Shown here: positions 11,856 through 23,159 of the stretch, one piece after another
Numbering within the stretch: the stretch's first letter is position 1
How the letters are laid out: each line of letters starts with the position of its first letter
Source: Capronia americana
Taxonomy: Eukaryota > Ascomycota > Eurotiomycetes > Chaetothyriales > Herpotrichiellaceae
Assembly: GCA_016110215.1 (NCBI GenBank)
Contig: JADWQD010000010.1
Location: 310,001 to 374,000, forward strand
Direction: 5' to 3'
DNA length: 64,000 nt
The notes under the pieces: model-generated
Database searches by the model: none
The model's input: the letters and a program-made list of their open reading frames with translations, nothing else
Told to the model about the DNA's origin: nothing
Program-made: the position numbers and the translations under genes

Positions 11856-12746
11856 TCAAGCCTTCTCCCCGGGTAGCCTCACGTCCTCCCACTCTTCCCT
11901 CCGCACGGCCCTCCACTCCTCCGGGTCCAACCAGCCAATGTAATTCTTGTCGCCGAACCCACCGATCCAATAGGCCTGCTGGACGACCAGCCTGGTCCAC
12001 ACGCCTTCGTGGGCCGCCCACTTCCGGCCGGGCAACCACATGACGCTGTCCTTGTGTTTCCGCACGAAGCATGCCTCCAGCACCCTCGCGGGGCTGTCCT
12101 CGGGGGAAATCTCCTCCAGGTATCCCGTCAGACTGAGGCGGGGGAGGTTCGCGAGCGCGAAGGGCGCATGGCCTGTCAGGTGGATGAACTCGTCCCACCA
12201 GCTCAGGGACAAGGTGACGTTGGAGCCGGCCTCGGCGTTTCGGGTCGCGGTCGAGATCTTGAGGGACAGGATGGTCGGGTCGGCGGCGTGGGAAGAAGGC
12301 GACTCCTCCCCGTGCTCTTCGCAGGTAGCTATGTATTCGGGGAGGCCGATCGGGGTGGACGCGACGGAGGGGGGAATCCGCGACGAGAGGTTTGCTGCCG
12401 CGGGGAACACGGTGATGAGGTCGCCGTGGGAGGAGAGGTGGAGGAGCCGGCGGGCGAGGAGGGTCGATTGGTAGCGTGAGGGAATGGAGTTCGGGCTTAC
12501 GTCGTCTTGGTTATGGTAGTGTTCTTGATCTTGGTCGGCGCTCTCGTATCGAAGCGGTACATGGAGATGGAGTTGGGATGGCGGATCTGAAGAGCCGTCC
12601 GTCCTTTTGGCCCCGTCAGTAGGGAATCGCGCTCGGAATCGTTGAACGTCGAGGGCTGGGTCTGCTTCTATCACGGGAGCACCCAGGGCGAGGTGGTTCA
12701 AGGCGAGGAGCTGCACCACGGCCAGGGCTGCGGAGGGGAGCTTCAT
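11856..12746 (-). CDS. secreted CREG-like protein (FMN-binding split-barrel fold)
   Basis: Single exon, 296 residues. Residues 1-22 form a classical signal peptide ending ALNHLALGA. The rest matches the layout of CREG/pyridoxamine 5'-phosphate-oxidase-like proteins. There is an N-terminal LLARRLLHLSSHGDLITVF strand region, a middle IGLPEYIA segment, an N-glycosylation site in GSNVTLSLSW, and a C-terminal KHKDSVMWLPGRKW...IGGFGDKNYIGWLDPEEW block. In animal CREG the fold is secreted or lysosomal and not clearly enzymatic, and fungal members are uncharacterised to my knowledge. The gene is divergent from the one at 13570. A GTAAGC lies inside the frame near 12500, but no AG follows at a plausible distance, so I keep the gene intronless. 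Confidence 0.75.
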   Translation of the reverse strand: MKLPSAALAVVQLLALNHLALGAPVIEADPALDVQRFRARFPTDGAKRTDGSSDPPSQLHLHVPLRYESADQDQEHYHNQDDVSPNSIPSRYQSTLLARRLLHLSSHGDLITVFPAAANLSSRIPPSVASTPIGLPEYIATCEEHGEESPSSHAADPTILSLKISTATRNAEAGSNVTLSLSWWDEFIHLTGHAPFALANLPRLSLTGYLEEISPEDSPARVLEACFVRKHKDSVMWLPGRKWAAHEGVWTRLVVQQAYWIGGFGDKNYIGWLDPEEWRAVRREEWEDVRLPGEKA

Positions 12747-13569
12747 CTTCGAGGCGGAAACAAATCTGAAGTTTCAGAAAGGTCCTCGAGCTTGTTCTTT
12801 TTCTCTGTCGCTTCCCCGTCAAGCGGGTTCGTCAATGTACGCTCTGTTTGGAGGGTGAGGAATGTCCCTTGGAGTTCTTGGAGTGCCCGAAGCTCAGAGA
12901 GCGGTGGGTGCGTGATGTGACGCAGGAGCCCTCGTACTCGGTGACCGGGTCGACCTGGTGTGCGTGTGTGTGTGGCGGACCAGCTCGTTGAATTAAATCA
13001 CTCACTTAGCAAAGCACCTTGTGTCGACGAATAGACACAGCAGTCGTGTTGGACTGCCAGCACGGCGGTCGGGAATGAAATGGAAATGGGACCACGGCGA
13101 CTGACTGGCGACTGACTCCTCGGCTGATGTGCGCGCGTGATCTTATCTTATCGGGTCTCAGTGCGGTGTCGGATATGCTTTTGATTGGCTGCGTGCGCGG
13201 CTGACAACCCGTGGCGGGGTTGGCGAGGCTGGGCAGGCTGGGCTTCGGTATCGGTCGTGAACTGAAGCTGGCAGTACGGAGTAGGAGTTTTCTGTACGGA
13301 CTGGGTCGCCAGTAGGTGTGCCGGCTCGAGGTTCCTCAGGATAACATTTCACAGAAGACGGCCGGCTTGTTCCCATTGACTGCTCGCATGCATGATTGCG
13401 GGTCAAGGCTTCGACGTCGGGTCTCGAAATCATGACGTGTTGATAATTTGACGCCTCGACGCCTCTACAGGGTCGACACTATTGACTAAGTCTCAAAGAT
13501 TTGCACTTTGAACAATGTCTCAAACAAAGGCTCCGTGAACATCACTATCTCCGTATCAGCTCTTTCAGC
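12747..13569. promoter_or_regulatory. shared upstream region of a divergent gene pair
   Basis: An 823-bp spacer between the minus-strand CREG-like gene and the plus-strand gene at 13570. It must contain both promoters. A GT-rich stretch near 12958-12975 and no supported ORF are seen. Confidence 0.5.
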
Positions 13570-14265
13570 ATGTCCTTGGACCCGTCATCTTCCAACTCTT
13601 ACACTCTAACACTCAAATCTCTCCTACCGCCATCATGTCCACATCATGTTCTCTCTCTTCCCGTCTCGCCGTGCAAACCCCATGTGCCCAGCAATACTAT
13701 CTCCAGCCTCTCATTACACCCTGTGCTCGAGTCGGGCCTGCATATCCTGAACATGGATCTTCCGGCCGCGCATTTCCTCCTGCGGCACATGCAAGCTGCA
13801 CCAGCATGGGAGGCCATGTATCTCCATGGGTTGCTCCATCGGATTGAAGGAGATTTGGATAACGCTAGGGCGTGGTATAGGGATGTGAAGGAGTCGGAGG
13901 TATTCAAGCGGGTATGGGGAGGGATGAACTCTGAAGGAGACGACCCCTCGAACCAAATGGCTTCCTCAGAGACAGCGTTCCAGAGTGCCATGTCGTTCCT
14001 CGACGCAGTTGAAGCGCACAAGGACTCTCTCCTGTCAGCAAAGGCTTATTCTGATCGAATCTCTTCACATAAGGATGTCCCGGGCCAGGACGAGTTGGCG
14101 GATGTCTCTCTCCGGGAAATACGCCGTTTACTATCGTTCTGCGAAGAGAAATTTGGCATCGGCCCCCTGGTGGACGCATCGGACGTGTGGGTGTCGATGA
14201 ATGAGAAATATGCCGACAAAGCCGGGCAGATGATTACCGGAGGCGAGGGGTGGAGAGTGTTTTGA
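13570..14265 (+). CDS. small conserved fungal protein, helical, function unknown
   Basis: Single exon, 231 residues, starting at MSLDPSSSNS, the first ATG in this frame. The core around residues 58-110 is helical and resembles one TPR-like hairpin (DLPAAHFLLRHMQ..., LHGLLHRIEGDLDNARAWYRDV). A Ser-rich acidic middle and a C-terminal EIRRLLSFCEEKFG helix follow. I recognise the general pattern of a conserved ascomycete hypothetical protein but know no function. It ends 93 bp from the convergent Ipi1 gene. Confidence 0.72.
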   Translation: MSLDPSSSNSYTLTLKSLLPPSCPHHVLSLPVSPCKPHVPSNTISSLSLHPVLESGLHILNMDLPAAHFLLRHMQAAPAWEAMYLHGLLHRIEGDLDNARAWYRDVKESEVFKRVWGGMNSEGDDPSNQMASSETAFQSAMSFLDAVEAHKDSLLSAKAYSDRISSHKDVPGQDELADVSLREIRRLLSFCEEKFGIGPLVDASDVWVSMNEKYADKAGQMITGGEGWRVF

Positions 14266-14358
14266 TCTGTTGCTTGAGATTGCGGGATGCTGCAAAGGCC
14301 TTGGTCGCGGCCTGTCAGAGAACGGACGGTTCAGTAAGCGGTGCAACATTGCAACGAC

Positions 14359-15435
14359 TCAGGTATTCTGAGCATGCTCCAACGTCTTGATCAGCAGGCC
14401 TGCGGCGCGGCCCAGCTCTCCGCCCTCTTTCCTGGCTGTCTCAATCCCTGCCAAGACGTGCTCTCGAAAATGATGGGTGAAATTTTGTAACCTATCCTCC
14501 CGGTCGTCGAGCATCTGACTGTCATCCTCTGCTTGTGGACCAAAGAGATTCAGATGAGCGTATGCGTTCGATTTGGTGGGAAGGAGGAGCGTCTCAACCT
14601 GCCACAAGGGAAAGTCTGTTACCAGTGGGTTGGGCTCGGCGGAAGATGGTTTGTGCGTGAGAAGACCCGCATGTAAGAAATCGGACAGGACATGAATGAT
14701 TCGAGCCGTGGATTTGACGTCTCCTGCAAATGAAGCCCGGTTAGAGGCTGATCTCCATCCGAGAACCGTCGTAAAGCATTCAAGGGTTTGGTGCCAACCG
14801 CCTGCACAAGATACAAGTTCCGTTCCCGCGATTCTGATAAGAGACGATAGACAGTCAATCGCCGTGGCACGGATATCTCGCGACAGGTGTGTCATGCCGG
14901 CACGAACATATGGCAGAGCCCTGCTGACATGGTCTCGGACGTCTTCCTTTGGCAATGCGTTCAACAACTTGAGCAGCTGATTCCGAACCCCGGATGATCC
15001 ATCCAGCATGAGAGGATAGATGTTGCTGAGAAGAGAACTAGTGGTCATTGGCAAGCCTGTTCCTGCAGAGCCAGATGCAACATAACTTGTCAAGTAGGCA
15101 AGTGCGTCTTTTCTCTGGGAATCGGAACGTGAGTTCAGCAGAGATGCTTGGTGAAGAAATACCGACGATTGAGTCGGCGCAGTAACATCGAGCTGCTGAT
15201 TCAGAACGATTGCTTCACGTATCGTCAGCGAGATGTAGGCTCAGTGGAATAGATGTCCCTACCTTTGGCTCGAAAGCTTGTATCAGTATGATTGTCCGCT
15301 TTGGGTCTTGTCTTGCCAACTTTCAATTTCTGTTTCTGTGGTGGAGTCAGCTAGATTGTTGCCTGGTCGTAAGGGAAGCCATCGAACCTGAAAGTCCTTT
15401 TTCTTCTCCCTCTTCTTCTTCGCACTCGATCCCAT
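14359..15435 (-). CDS. ipi1: pre-rRNA-processing protein Ipi1 (HEAT-repeat, Rix1 complex)
   Basis: Three exons on the minus strand, 15388-15435, 15263-15335 and 14359-15212, give 324 residues. The 52- and 50-bp introns each carry a GCTGAC branch point. The lysine-rich start MGSSAKKKREKKKDFQ and the following KVGKTRPKADNHTDTSFRAK are diagnostic of Ipi1. HEAT-like helices follow, including LSRDIRATAIDCLSSLI. Ipi1 works with Rix1 and Ipi3 in the nucleus on ITS2 processing and pre-60S maturation, and is linked to replication licensing in yeasts. Intron 1 has a slightly unusual GTTCGA donor, but phase and homology force it. It is divergently arranged with the roadblock gene. Confidence 0.9.
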
Positions 15436-15877
15436 TTTCGCAAGTCGATGTCTTTTGCGGAGGGGAAACAGATGCCCGAAAGCGACGAGTGGAAGATTTT
15501 CTCCAGGTGGCGGCCGGGGAGACGCAAGATAAGCTTTTTAGACGTTGGCGGGCCGGGCCGCGCTCTCATGGCGTCAATTCTGCAAGTGATTCTCGAATTC
15601 CAAGGATATGGATTCAGTTTGTAACAGAAACCCTCAGCTCCGGGAACGCTACCTTGCCACACTTCACGTGCTCCAGCCTTTCCTTGCATGACGCGATTGC
15701 CTTTGGCCTTCACGCCACGGCTACTCCTTTCTTAAATTGACCTCCAGCGCTCGGGGCGAGAAGGGGGAGACGTAATTGTCGGTGTTTGATCAAGCTCTTG
15801 CAATCCTAGCATCATGACATGACGTTCTCCGCGGAGGTACTAGATGAGTGACACGAACCGTGCCAGAATTGCGCACC
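15436..15877. promoter_or_regulatory. divergent promoter region, ipi1 and roadblock gene
   Basis: A 442-bp spacer between opposing start codons. No separate gene is seen. Confidence 0.5.
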
Positions 15878-16550
15878 ATGTCTCAAGCTGAAAGGGTTGG
15901 TAACCTGCGATCCGACCTCTGAGCAACTTGTACTGACCAATGCCGCGTACGGATAGGAGTCCTTGAACGGCCCCTCCATCGATGCTATGCTACGCGGGCT
16001 GACAGAGAGGCCAAACGTCCAGTCCACCATCATTCTATCCCGCAAAGATGGTTCTATTATAAGAGCGGCCGGCATTGGGCTGTCAGAAGAGAGAGGTGTT
16101 TCAACATCCGCAGGTTACCAGTGGTCGCAGGTGCCGGGGTCGACCGGTGATCCAGAAGGATCAGAGAAAGGAGGAGCGTCTACAGCAGAGAAGTCAGAAG
16201 AGTCTGCAGAGGCCCAGCAGGGTGCAAGGCCCGTCGAGGTTCTGGCTTCGTCTATATTCCAATTCGTGAATAACGCCAATGTGCTGGGAGAGACTCTTGG
16301 GGCTGCATCGCGCGAAGGGCCGCGTTCCAACGGAGCATTCACCGCAGGTGCTTATGGAGAAGGCACAAATCCTGCAAACACGGAAAGAAGCTATGAAGAA
16401 GACGCGGAAAGTGGTTCTAGCGAGGACGAAGTCCAGCTACTCAGGCTGCGGACGAAACACCAGGAAATCATTATCTTTCCCGACCCAAATTACATCTGCT
16501 GCGTTGTCCAGAGAGTGGGCAAGGTCGGGAATGTACCCAACCGAAGATGA
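15878..16550 (+). CDS. roadblock/LC7-domain protein (dynein light-chain type)
   Basis: The main exon 15957-16550 encodes a roadblock/LC7 fold split by an acidic low-complexity insert: TERPNVQSTIILSRKDGSII, then a Ser/Glu/Gly-rich linker, then LASSIFQFVNNANVLGETL and EIIIFPDPNYICCVVQ. Roadblock proteins are light chains of cytoplasmic dynein or parts of small-GTPase regulatory complexes. The start is uncertain. My model uses a tiny first exon 15878-15895 (MSQAER), a 61-bp GTTGGT...ATAG intron and a TACTGAC branch point, giving 203 residues. An alternative first exon 15819-15836 also keeps phase, and the first in-frame ATG inside the main exon is at 15987. The acidic insert is longer than in the animal protein. 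Confidence 0.72.
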
Positions 16551-19500
16551 AAACTCGTCCAACACTTGCAAGATCAACCTCCAGCGCAGACTGTCGCTAT
16601 CACAGGCATCATCGTGGTCTCTGGTGCCGATTCTGGAGGCCAGTTGCACACGTCGTTGGAGTGCAAGGCGACATCAACGATAAGGATGGAGTCACGTCAA
16701 CAGATAGGAACTGAATGCAACACAACGCTGAGACAGAAGATATCAACATGCCCGTTTCGAGGCGGTGACTGGATGGCCGACCCAAAATAATGCCACCAAG
16801 GCCGCAATGACCTGCTGAATTGAGGAACTTGCCCCAGATTGTTTATCTGGCCGGCAAACGAAGGCCCGGAGTGTTATCGCGGGGTCGTACACTTATCACC
16901 AACCCAGCGTTCCGATTCCCTTACCGGGCATTCGCAGCCTATGGAGTCCATGAACACAATCAAATTTTTTTGTTATCACTTGACCAGTGTTGGGAGACGT
17001 ATCTGGGAAATAGCAGTCGCTAATCTCCTTGCCCTTATCATTTACCGACGGAAAATCTGGCACTACTGTACTTAAAAGAGTCTATGGTCACCAACTGCGC
17101 CGGCTGCCATCGTAAGGCTTCACTTGCTGGTCCTCCGTGCAGGGCAACCCGTCGACTTCCCAGGCTGTTGTTCTATTCGGTACCAGTCAGGGCGTGCTTG
17201 GCGCTCATAAGTTCATGCGGCGCCCAGGATCTCAACAAACCTTTGCATCGAGGCTTCATACCACTTTCAGAATGACACTTTTGTCGTGCGACCCAGCCAT
17301 GGACCACGTCGGCAACGTTGATTTCTCGCAAGATACCGAACACTTCGGCCGATATCAGGTCGACTGACCCTGACCAAATCGCATTACTCACATGAGACGA
17401 TTACTGTCGCAAGCGACATCCTCACGCATGCACGACCATGCTTGCGGACTTCGCTCTTCAGGCTAGGAGGTAAGCAGCGACAAGTGTGCGGGAATTGGTG
17501 GCGGCCAGCAGCACGGAGAAACTTTGACTAGCGTGGGGAGGCGACTCTTTTCCAATCCTGGACTCCTCGAGGAATGGATGTCACTTCAGCCCGTGGTTGC
17601 TAGCGGCCCTGGGCTTTGCTTCTCACCAGCGATCCCAAATCTTGCCGGCACTTGAGAACTCTGTTCGATGATTGCATTGTTCTATGACCGACTGTCCACG
17701 TCCTACGAGGGAATTTTGGGCCGTCCAATTTCCTCGCAACCACCAGCTTTTGAAGGCGATGCTATTACGAGGTAACGAGTAACACTGTGCTGCAGTCTGG
17801 GTACTCGGGGATTGGAGAGTTCCCAGGTTAGGCTTGCTGTGGAGTCACCGACATCCATCGGTCAAGGACCGATTGGGGGCACGGTCCACCCTCTCTGGGA
17901 GGCGTGGGTATGTGGGCCAAACCGGAATAGCTGAGAATGGTCAAGGGTGCCGTTCGTCGCCTACAGTGATGCTTGGAAAAGCAACTAACACTGAAGCTAA
18001 TCAAAGGAGTCTCGATCTGGAAACTGGACTTTTATACGGCCCATCATCCAATCACCCCATTCCTCCCATCCGACAGACACGACGACAATGCCGGGGACTC
18101 CGCTTACGACCTCGCAAGATCAACAATCCGGACTTTGCCCGATATCCTGCACATGACAAGATGCCAGGTGCTGCTTCGGCGAGGCCACAGAGGCCATTGC
18201 TGACGAGAGCTGTCGAACGATCCCTTCCTCTTCCCGATTCAACTCGGCCGGAATGAGCAAGGGCTCGCAAAAGAACTTGATATTGCTTTTTCTCGGTCGA
18301 ACTTTTGGACGTGCTCACGTGCCTTACTGTCGCGTGCGCGAAATGCACGGAAGGGAATGCTACTCTCAAATCAGTCGACATGTCAACAACTCTGCGATTC
18401 CATTTACTGCACATGTCGACTTCGGCTCACACAGCAGGAGAGGGTGCTGTGAAGGTGCCATTTCTGCGGCCGACGAGGTAGTAAGGGGGGCAGGAGACGC
18501 TTCTCATTGATCGCGGACGTCTAGACGGTAAGTGGCAGGAATGCGTCGAGCGCTCCATCGGTTTCGGGTGATTTAGCGGTTTCCCTCATTCGTCTGTCAA
18601 ACCAACACCACCAAATGGGGAGCCTAGCAACCACAGCCATTCGTCCGAAGCCTACTTGTGTACGCGCTGTTCGCGGTTTCAAGGGCATGCGGTGTGCCGG
18701 TTTTGTGATTGAACGGACCAGATCGTCGCGGGCTGGACTCAAGAACACATCAAGACTTGGACAACGGATTGACTACTTTAATGCGAATTCTATGGTGAGC
18801 GATCTTGCGAAGCACTTTCATCAGCGACAAGCACCCTTTGATCCGATTGGGAAGACGATGAAGCATCTCGAATCAAGGACAGAGCCACAAACTCCATAAG
18901 GTCAAAGAATATCACGTATCTAAATACAAAGTATGCAAGCCTGATATGATGTATTCAGAAACCAATTCGGTGTAAAATGATTATCCTTCTCGGTACTCTG
19001 TACTTGTACATCACTCTCGTTGACGTGGAAGGTTGATCAGAACCGAGTTGGGCTACGGTTCCTGCGCCAGATCTCGATATTTGACCACTGCCTTCGAGTA
19101 TTGATCGTCAGATCTTCGGACACTTACGCTGCTGCCTCTCGATGGCTGGACGGGACATCAAGACGACCGCTCTCTGAATCTCGATGTTCTTGACTTGGTT
19201 ACCGGTTGGGCCAATCCCATCGGCGCCCTGCCAGCATCCAATGACCGGATTGCAATTATGGTCTTAAACGTGCGAGAGATCAAGGCCCTGTGTACAGCCC
19301 TCAGCGCAGTGACGGGAAGAAGCCAACGGCTCCTGCCTTCCATTTTTCTTCGTCCAACCAGCAAAGTATCCAACACTCCTCAAAACGGAAACTGCCGTTT
19401 CCGATCCTCAGCCCGTCGCTTTCGTCGATGCAGGCGTGGTACGAGCAGCACACGGAACCTCGTAGTAAGGTACATGCAAAAGTGCGAGCTTGGGTACCCC

Positions 19501-22500
19501 CGCGCTAAGAGCCGGATGTGGTACAAACAAGGGGCCCCTGTAATCTGTACTACCTCGAAAGCTCGAAGGCAGTGGGTAAGTGGCCAGGTCAAAGGCTAGA
19601 CCTGAGATCGAGCAAGATTCGAACCTGAGGCATCCGGCCATTGAATTCGCTATTTTCGAGGCACACCACTCGTTGAGCGATAAAAGGCCTCGCACCATTT
19701 CCACACCTGCCATGTGCTGGAGCTGATGACAATCTTTTGGGGTACCTCACGTTCCTCGGGCCGGAAATCGGAGATGTACCGAAGCGAACGTTCGGAAGCG
19801 CAATAATGCCATGGAGAAGAAGTTTAGATGAAAGGAGCACATGCTTTGTTGAGCTTACGCGCGACATGCTTGCCGCTGCGTAAATCGGAGCCCCACTCCT
19901 TGAAATGGGTTCGCGCACATCAATGAATCATGAGGATGTGAAGTGCCCGTGAGGATGGAATTTATGCAACCGTCCTATACTCTGTACCTGACCTTCACTC
20001 GAGGTCTCGAGCGCAGTCCGCCTCATGAAGCAGTGACAGAGAAAATTGGACAACAGAACAACGCAAGCATTCACCAGGATTTGTCTTGGGCTGCATCTCA
20101 AAAAGTCAAATACTGTGTGCACGCGCCACCATGCGCGAAAGTGGGATCATTGCTTCGTTTGGAACGAATGGTCAGGCTAAAGGTTCAGCATTCTCTAGCT
20201 GCCGCTGCTTGCGATCCCCTTTCCGAGCTGCAGTTCCACTTGCGACCACTCTTCTCACAGCCCATCTCGGGGTTTTGTCCAGCGATTTAGCCTGATGGGC
20301 ATGAATTGTACCTCAGCCTGATGAGCCTATGGCTTGGACAGGGCGCCGACGCACGCCACCGACTGAGTGCCCAGCGTGTTGGGTCGCACATCCGCCATCT
20401 TGAACACAATAAGATTGCATGGCATACGAGCACGAGATTTTGGACTGGCGTGGTGAGCAAATACGAGCTGATGTTCTCAGAACAGGCCATTTTCACATGA
20501 GATTTCCTGGAGTTGGGTGATCAGGACGGGGAGTTGGGGAGGGTGAGCGCGCCCCGAGTTTGATCCTTCCATCCAACTACGGCGTAGTACTGGGGTACAA
20601 GATGTGCCGCAGTGAAATCTATGGGGGATCCAAGTACCCCTCAGGAAGTGGGCCGGCATGTCGCAAGAAGGAATTCATTCTTGCCCCCCGATTTTGAATC
20701 TTTCGAGAGCAGTGCTCACGCGAGCATGTACGGAGCATCTAGAGTTGCACACGAAATAGCCACCGACAGATGCTCAGCTACATGCTGCAAATTTCTTCAT
20801 CTCCTACTCTCGTCGCGGGTGAAGCTGCCTTCTGAACTCGTGCTAGAAGGCCCGACCTCGGTACTCCGTATTGGTGGCCATGAGGCCCATAAGTGTGAAT
20901 CTTGGTGGAGCACAGTGGGAATATCGCGCCCCCAAGGGTTGGAAATCGGTGGCATGCTTCTGGACCACTTCTTTTTTCGAAGGTTCATGCACAGAATCCA
21001 TCAGCGTCCCGGCAGTCAGGTAGCCTGGACTCGCGCTCGTGCTCCGGGATGTTTTCGAGAGGAGGGCTCCCGATGGCTTCGACCTCATCGCTGTGTACAA
21101 GATGCGTCCATGCCAGGGCAGGAGAACAAGTATCTCTCGTCGAGTTCTATCGTCTTTCTACCAGAGTCAGCATCCCGGTTCTCTACCAGACATGACCATT
21201 CGCCTCTCCCGCGCACATTCGGCTTTCGCTTATGAACATTCCAAAATGCCCTTATTTTCCTCCCTGCCTCCTCCGGTCGAGGTCGGCTTCCGTGACATTC
21301 CCGAGAGGCAATACCACTGCGCGCATATACCTGCTTCGCATGGTGGAGCATGCACTACATGTGGTACTTGTCTCGCATGGCAGACTTGACCAAATGGGTT
21401 GACTGATATCTCATTATTGTTTGTATTACCCTCCGGTTTCATAGCCGATGCCCTCGACGATGAACTGCATCATGCTCCTCGAATCCTGCCTCGTCTGGGA
21501 ACGGCAATCAGCAGGGTGCCTCTGCCGGAAAGAAGAACGCCGAGAGGGTTCCAAAAGTCACCCACTTTGTACCAAGTACGGTGGCCACCCACGCTATCCA
21601 AGCCTCCAGCTAATTAGAGGAGAGGTCGATGAGCGCGGTTTGACTGGCTCCCAAAAGACCGCTTGAGACGACCCTGTTCCCTGGATATGGCACTCACGCC
21701 GAGCTTGCATGATCCTTAAAACCACTGGCAGTGGACAGCTTCTGCGGACCGATATTTACCTGCCCCAATGCTCATGCTATCCACGCCACTAAGCGCGCCC
21801 CGCCGAAGTTTAAGATCCCTGGTGTTCGCCGCATGCCCAGATGCAGCAACAAGAGTTCGAAGGCTTTCACCAGATGCGCAGTTCTCATTCCTACTGAATC
21901 ATGCTGGTGAATCCATCAGAAGAGGTTTCGCATACATAGTTCTTGAGGACGGCTGGGTCAATCGGCACCCCCTTCTGCTTGGTCAAGCCGTCGTCATCGC
22001 GGAAGATTGAAGCGTCCCAAGATTCAGCGTCCTGGCAAGGCCAGACGGAATCGAGTCAGGCCAATCGATGGCCACTCCGACGTAACTACGTATATACAGA
22101 TGACATTTGTCCCACTTCTTGACTACCCACCAGCCTCGCTGCGCTTGCTCCGTTCGGGCGTGGGCTACATATGGCTCAGGCATTGACCGGCGCTCTGCCG
22201 ATGGATGGCCTTCTCGCTGCGCTATGTACCTAAATCCCTCCGAGCATGCAGCGATTCCCTGGTGGCATGCTTCAGGTGAGATTAAGGTGAGACGCTCTCG
22301 AAGAAGACGCGGAGAGTGCCTTTGGTGGTATGAGATGAGCACCCCACGAAATGGTGAGCAATCACCACCACCACTCGAAACGAATGGTGCTACGCAATCG
22401 TGCTGGAGGTCCCGCGTCAATCAACATCACCATCGTTCGAGTGTGCCGTCAGTCCTCCTCTCTCGGAGCATGCTCGTCAGATGCGCCCGGGGAGGCAATC

Positions 22501-23159
22501 ATTGCATCACTGCATCCGTGCTGTAGGCGTGTTCGTCTCTTGATCGTCTCGTGCAGTGTGCAACTCTAAAAGGTTTGTCCACTCTCGTTTGAGATTTGCA
22601 TAGAACCAACCCTAGGCCTGTTTCTTGCCTCCATCCCGCTCATCCACTTCCCTCAAAGCCATGTTCCGAGTCGTCGCCAATCCCGAGGGGTCAATCCGCC
22701 GTCTTGTATTGCCCCTCGAGCGGGTCCTTGCCTTTCCATTGGCACTAAACGGGCGCGCCAGAACGCACCATCTTCTTCGGACCCTGGCCCAACCTGCGCC
22801 CACACCCTGGCCACCCTCCAGCGCCTCCGCCATCCCCATAGGTTGCGTGCCTTCGCTGGCCTGCACACCTCCCACTCCCACCCTGCAAGCTAGACGTTGA
22901 GGTGCTTTTCTCGCAGCTCTCTTCTTGCCGACCTTTTCCTCTTGTCTCATGGTGATGACACTACCGCTGCCACTGCCACGGGTTGCCCATTCTCTGCTAC
23001 CAATTATTTTTGGGTCGTAGCCGACTACTCTCCCTTGCATCATATCGTGGCTTCGGTGTTGGTAATGCTCCCAGCAGACCTGTATACGACCAGCCTTTCT
23101 CTTCCCTTGTCCTACCTCAGCGTGCTGCAGCACGCCGCGTTGTCCAATCGGCCCCGGTG
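16551..23159. other. 6.6-kb gene-poor block upstream of areA
   Basis: I find no ORF or splice chain with protein-family character. The longest frame (207 codons from 20612) has irregular composition and no domain. The block probably contains areA control sequences and its leader, and may encode noncoding RNA. It contains a cluster of GATA-type hexamers at 16843-17041, listed separately, and a tRNA-like relic near 19607-19681 that I do not call a gene. Confidence 0.5.
16843..17041 (-). promoter_or_regulatory. cluster of five HGATAR-type sites
   Basis: Five reverse-orientation GATA hexamers lie within 200 bp: TTATCT at 16843 and TTATCR-type cores near 16873, 16892, 16973 and 17034. AreA-family factors bind HGATAR. 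Whether this cluster is used, and by which gene, is inference. Confidence 0.35.

Noticed and set aside
12480..12510. possible intron donor GTAAGC in the CREG-like gene
   Set aside because: No AG acceptor within a plausible distance on that strand, and the open frame continues with family-like sequence.
19607..19681. tRNA-like segment on the minus strand with B-box GGTTCGAATCT and a D-arm-like stem
   Set aside because: Acceptor stem is imperfect and no anticodon stem-loop can be formed; at most a tRNA-derived relic.
20612..21235. 207-codon plus-strand ORF in the gene-poor block
   Set aside because: No family resemblance, irregular composition, no supporting splice signals; within chance length for the region.
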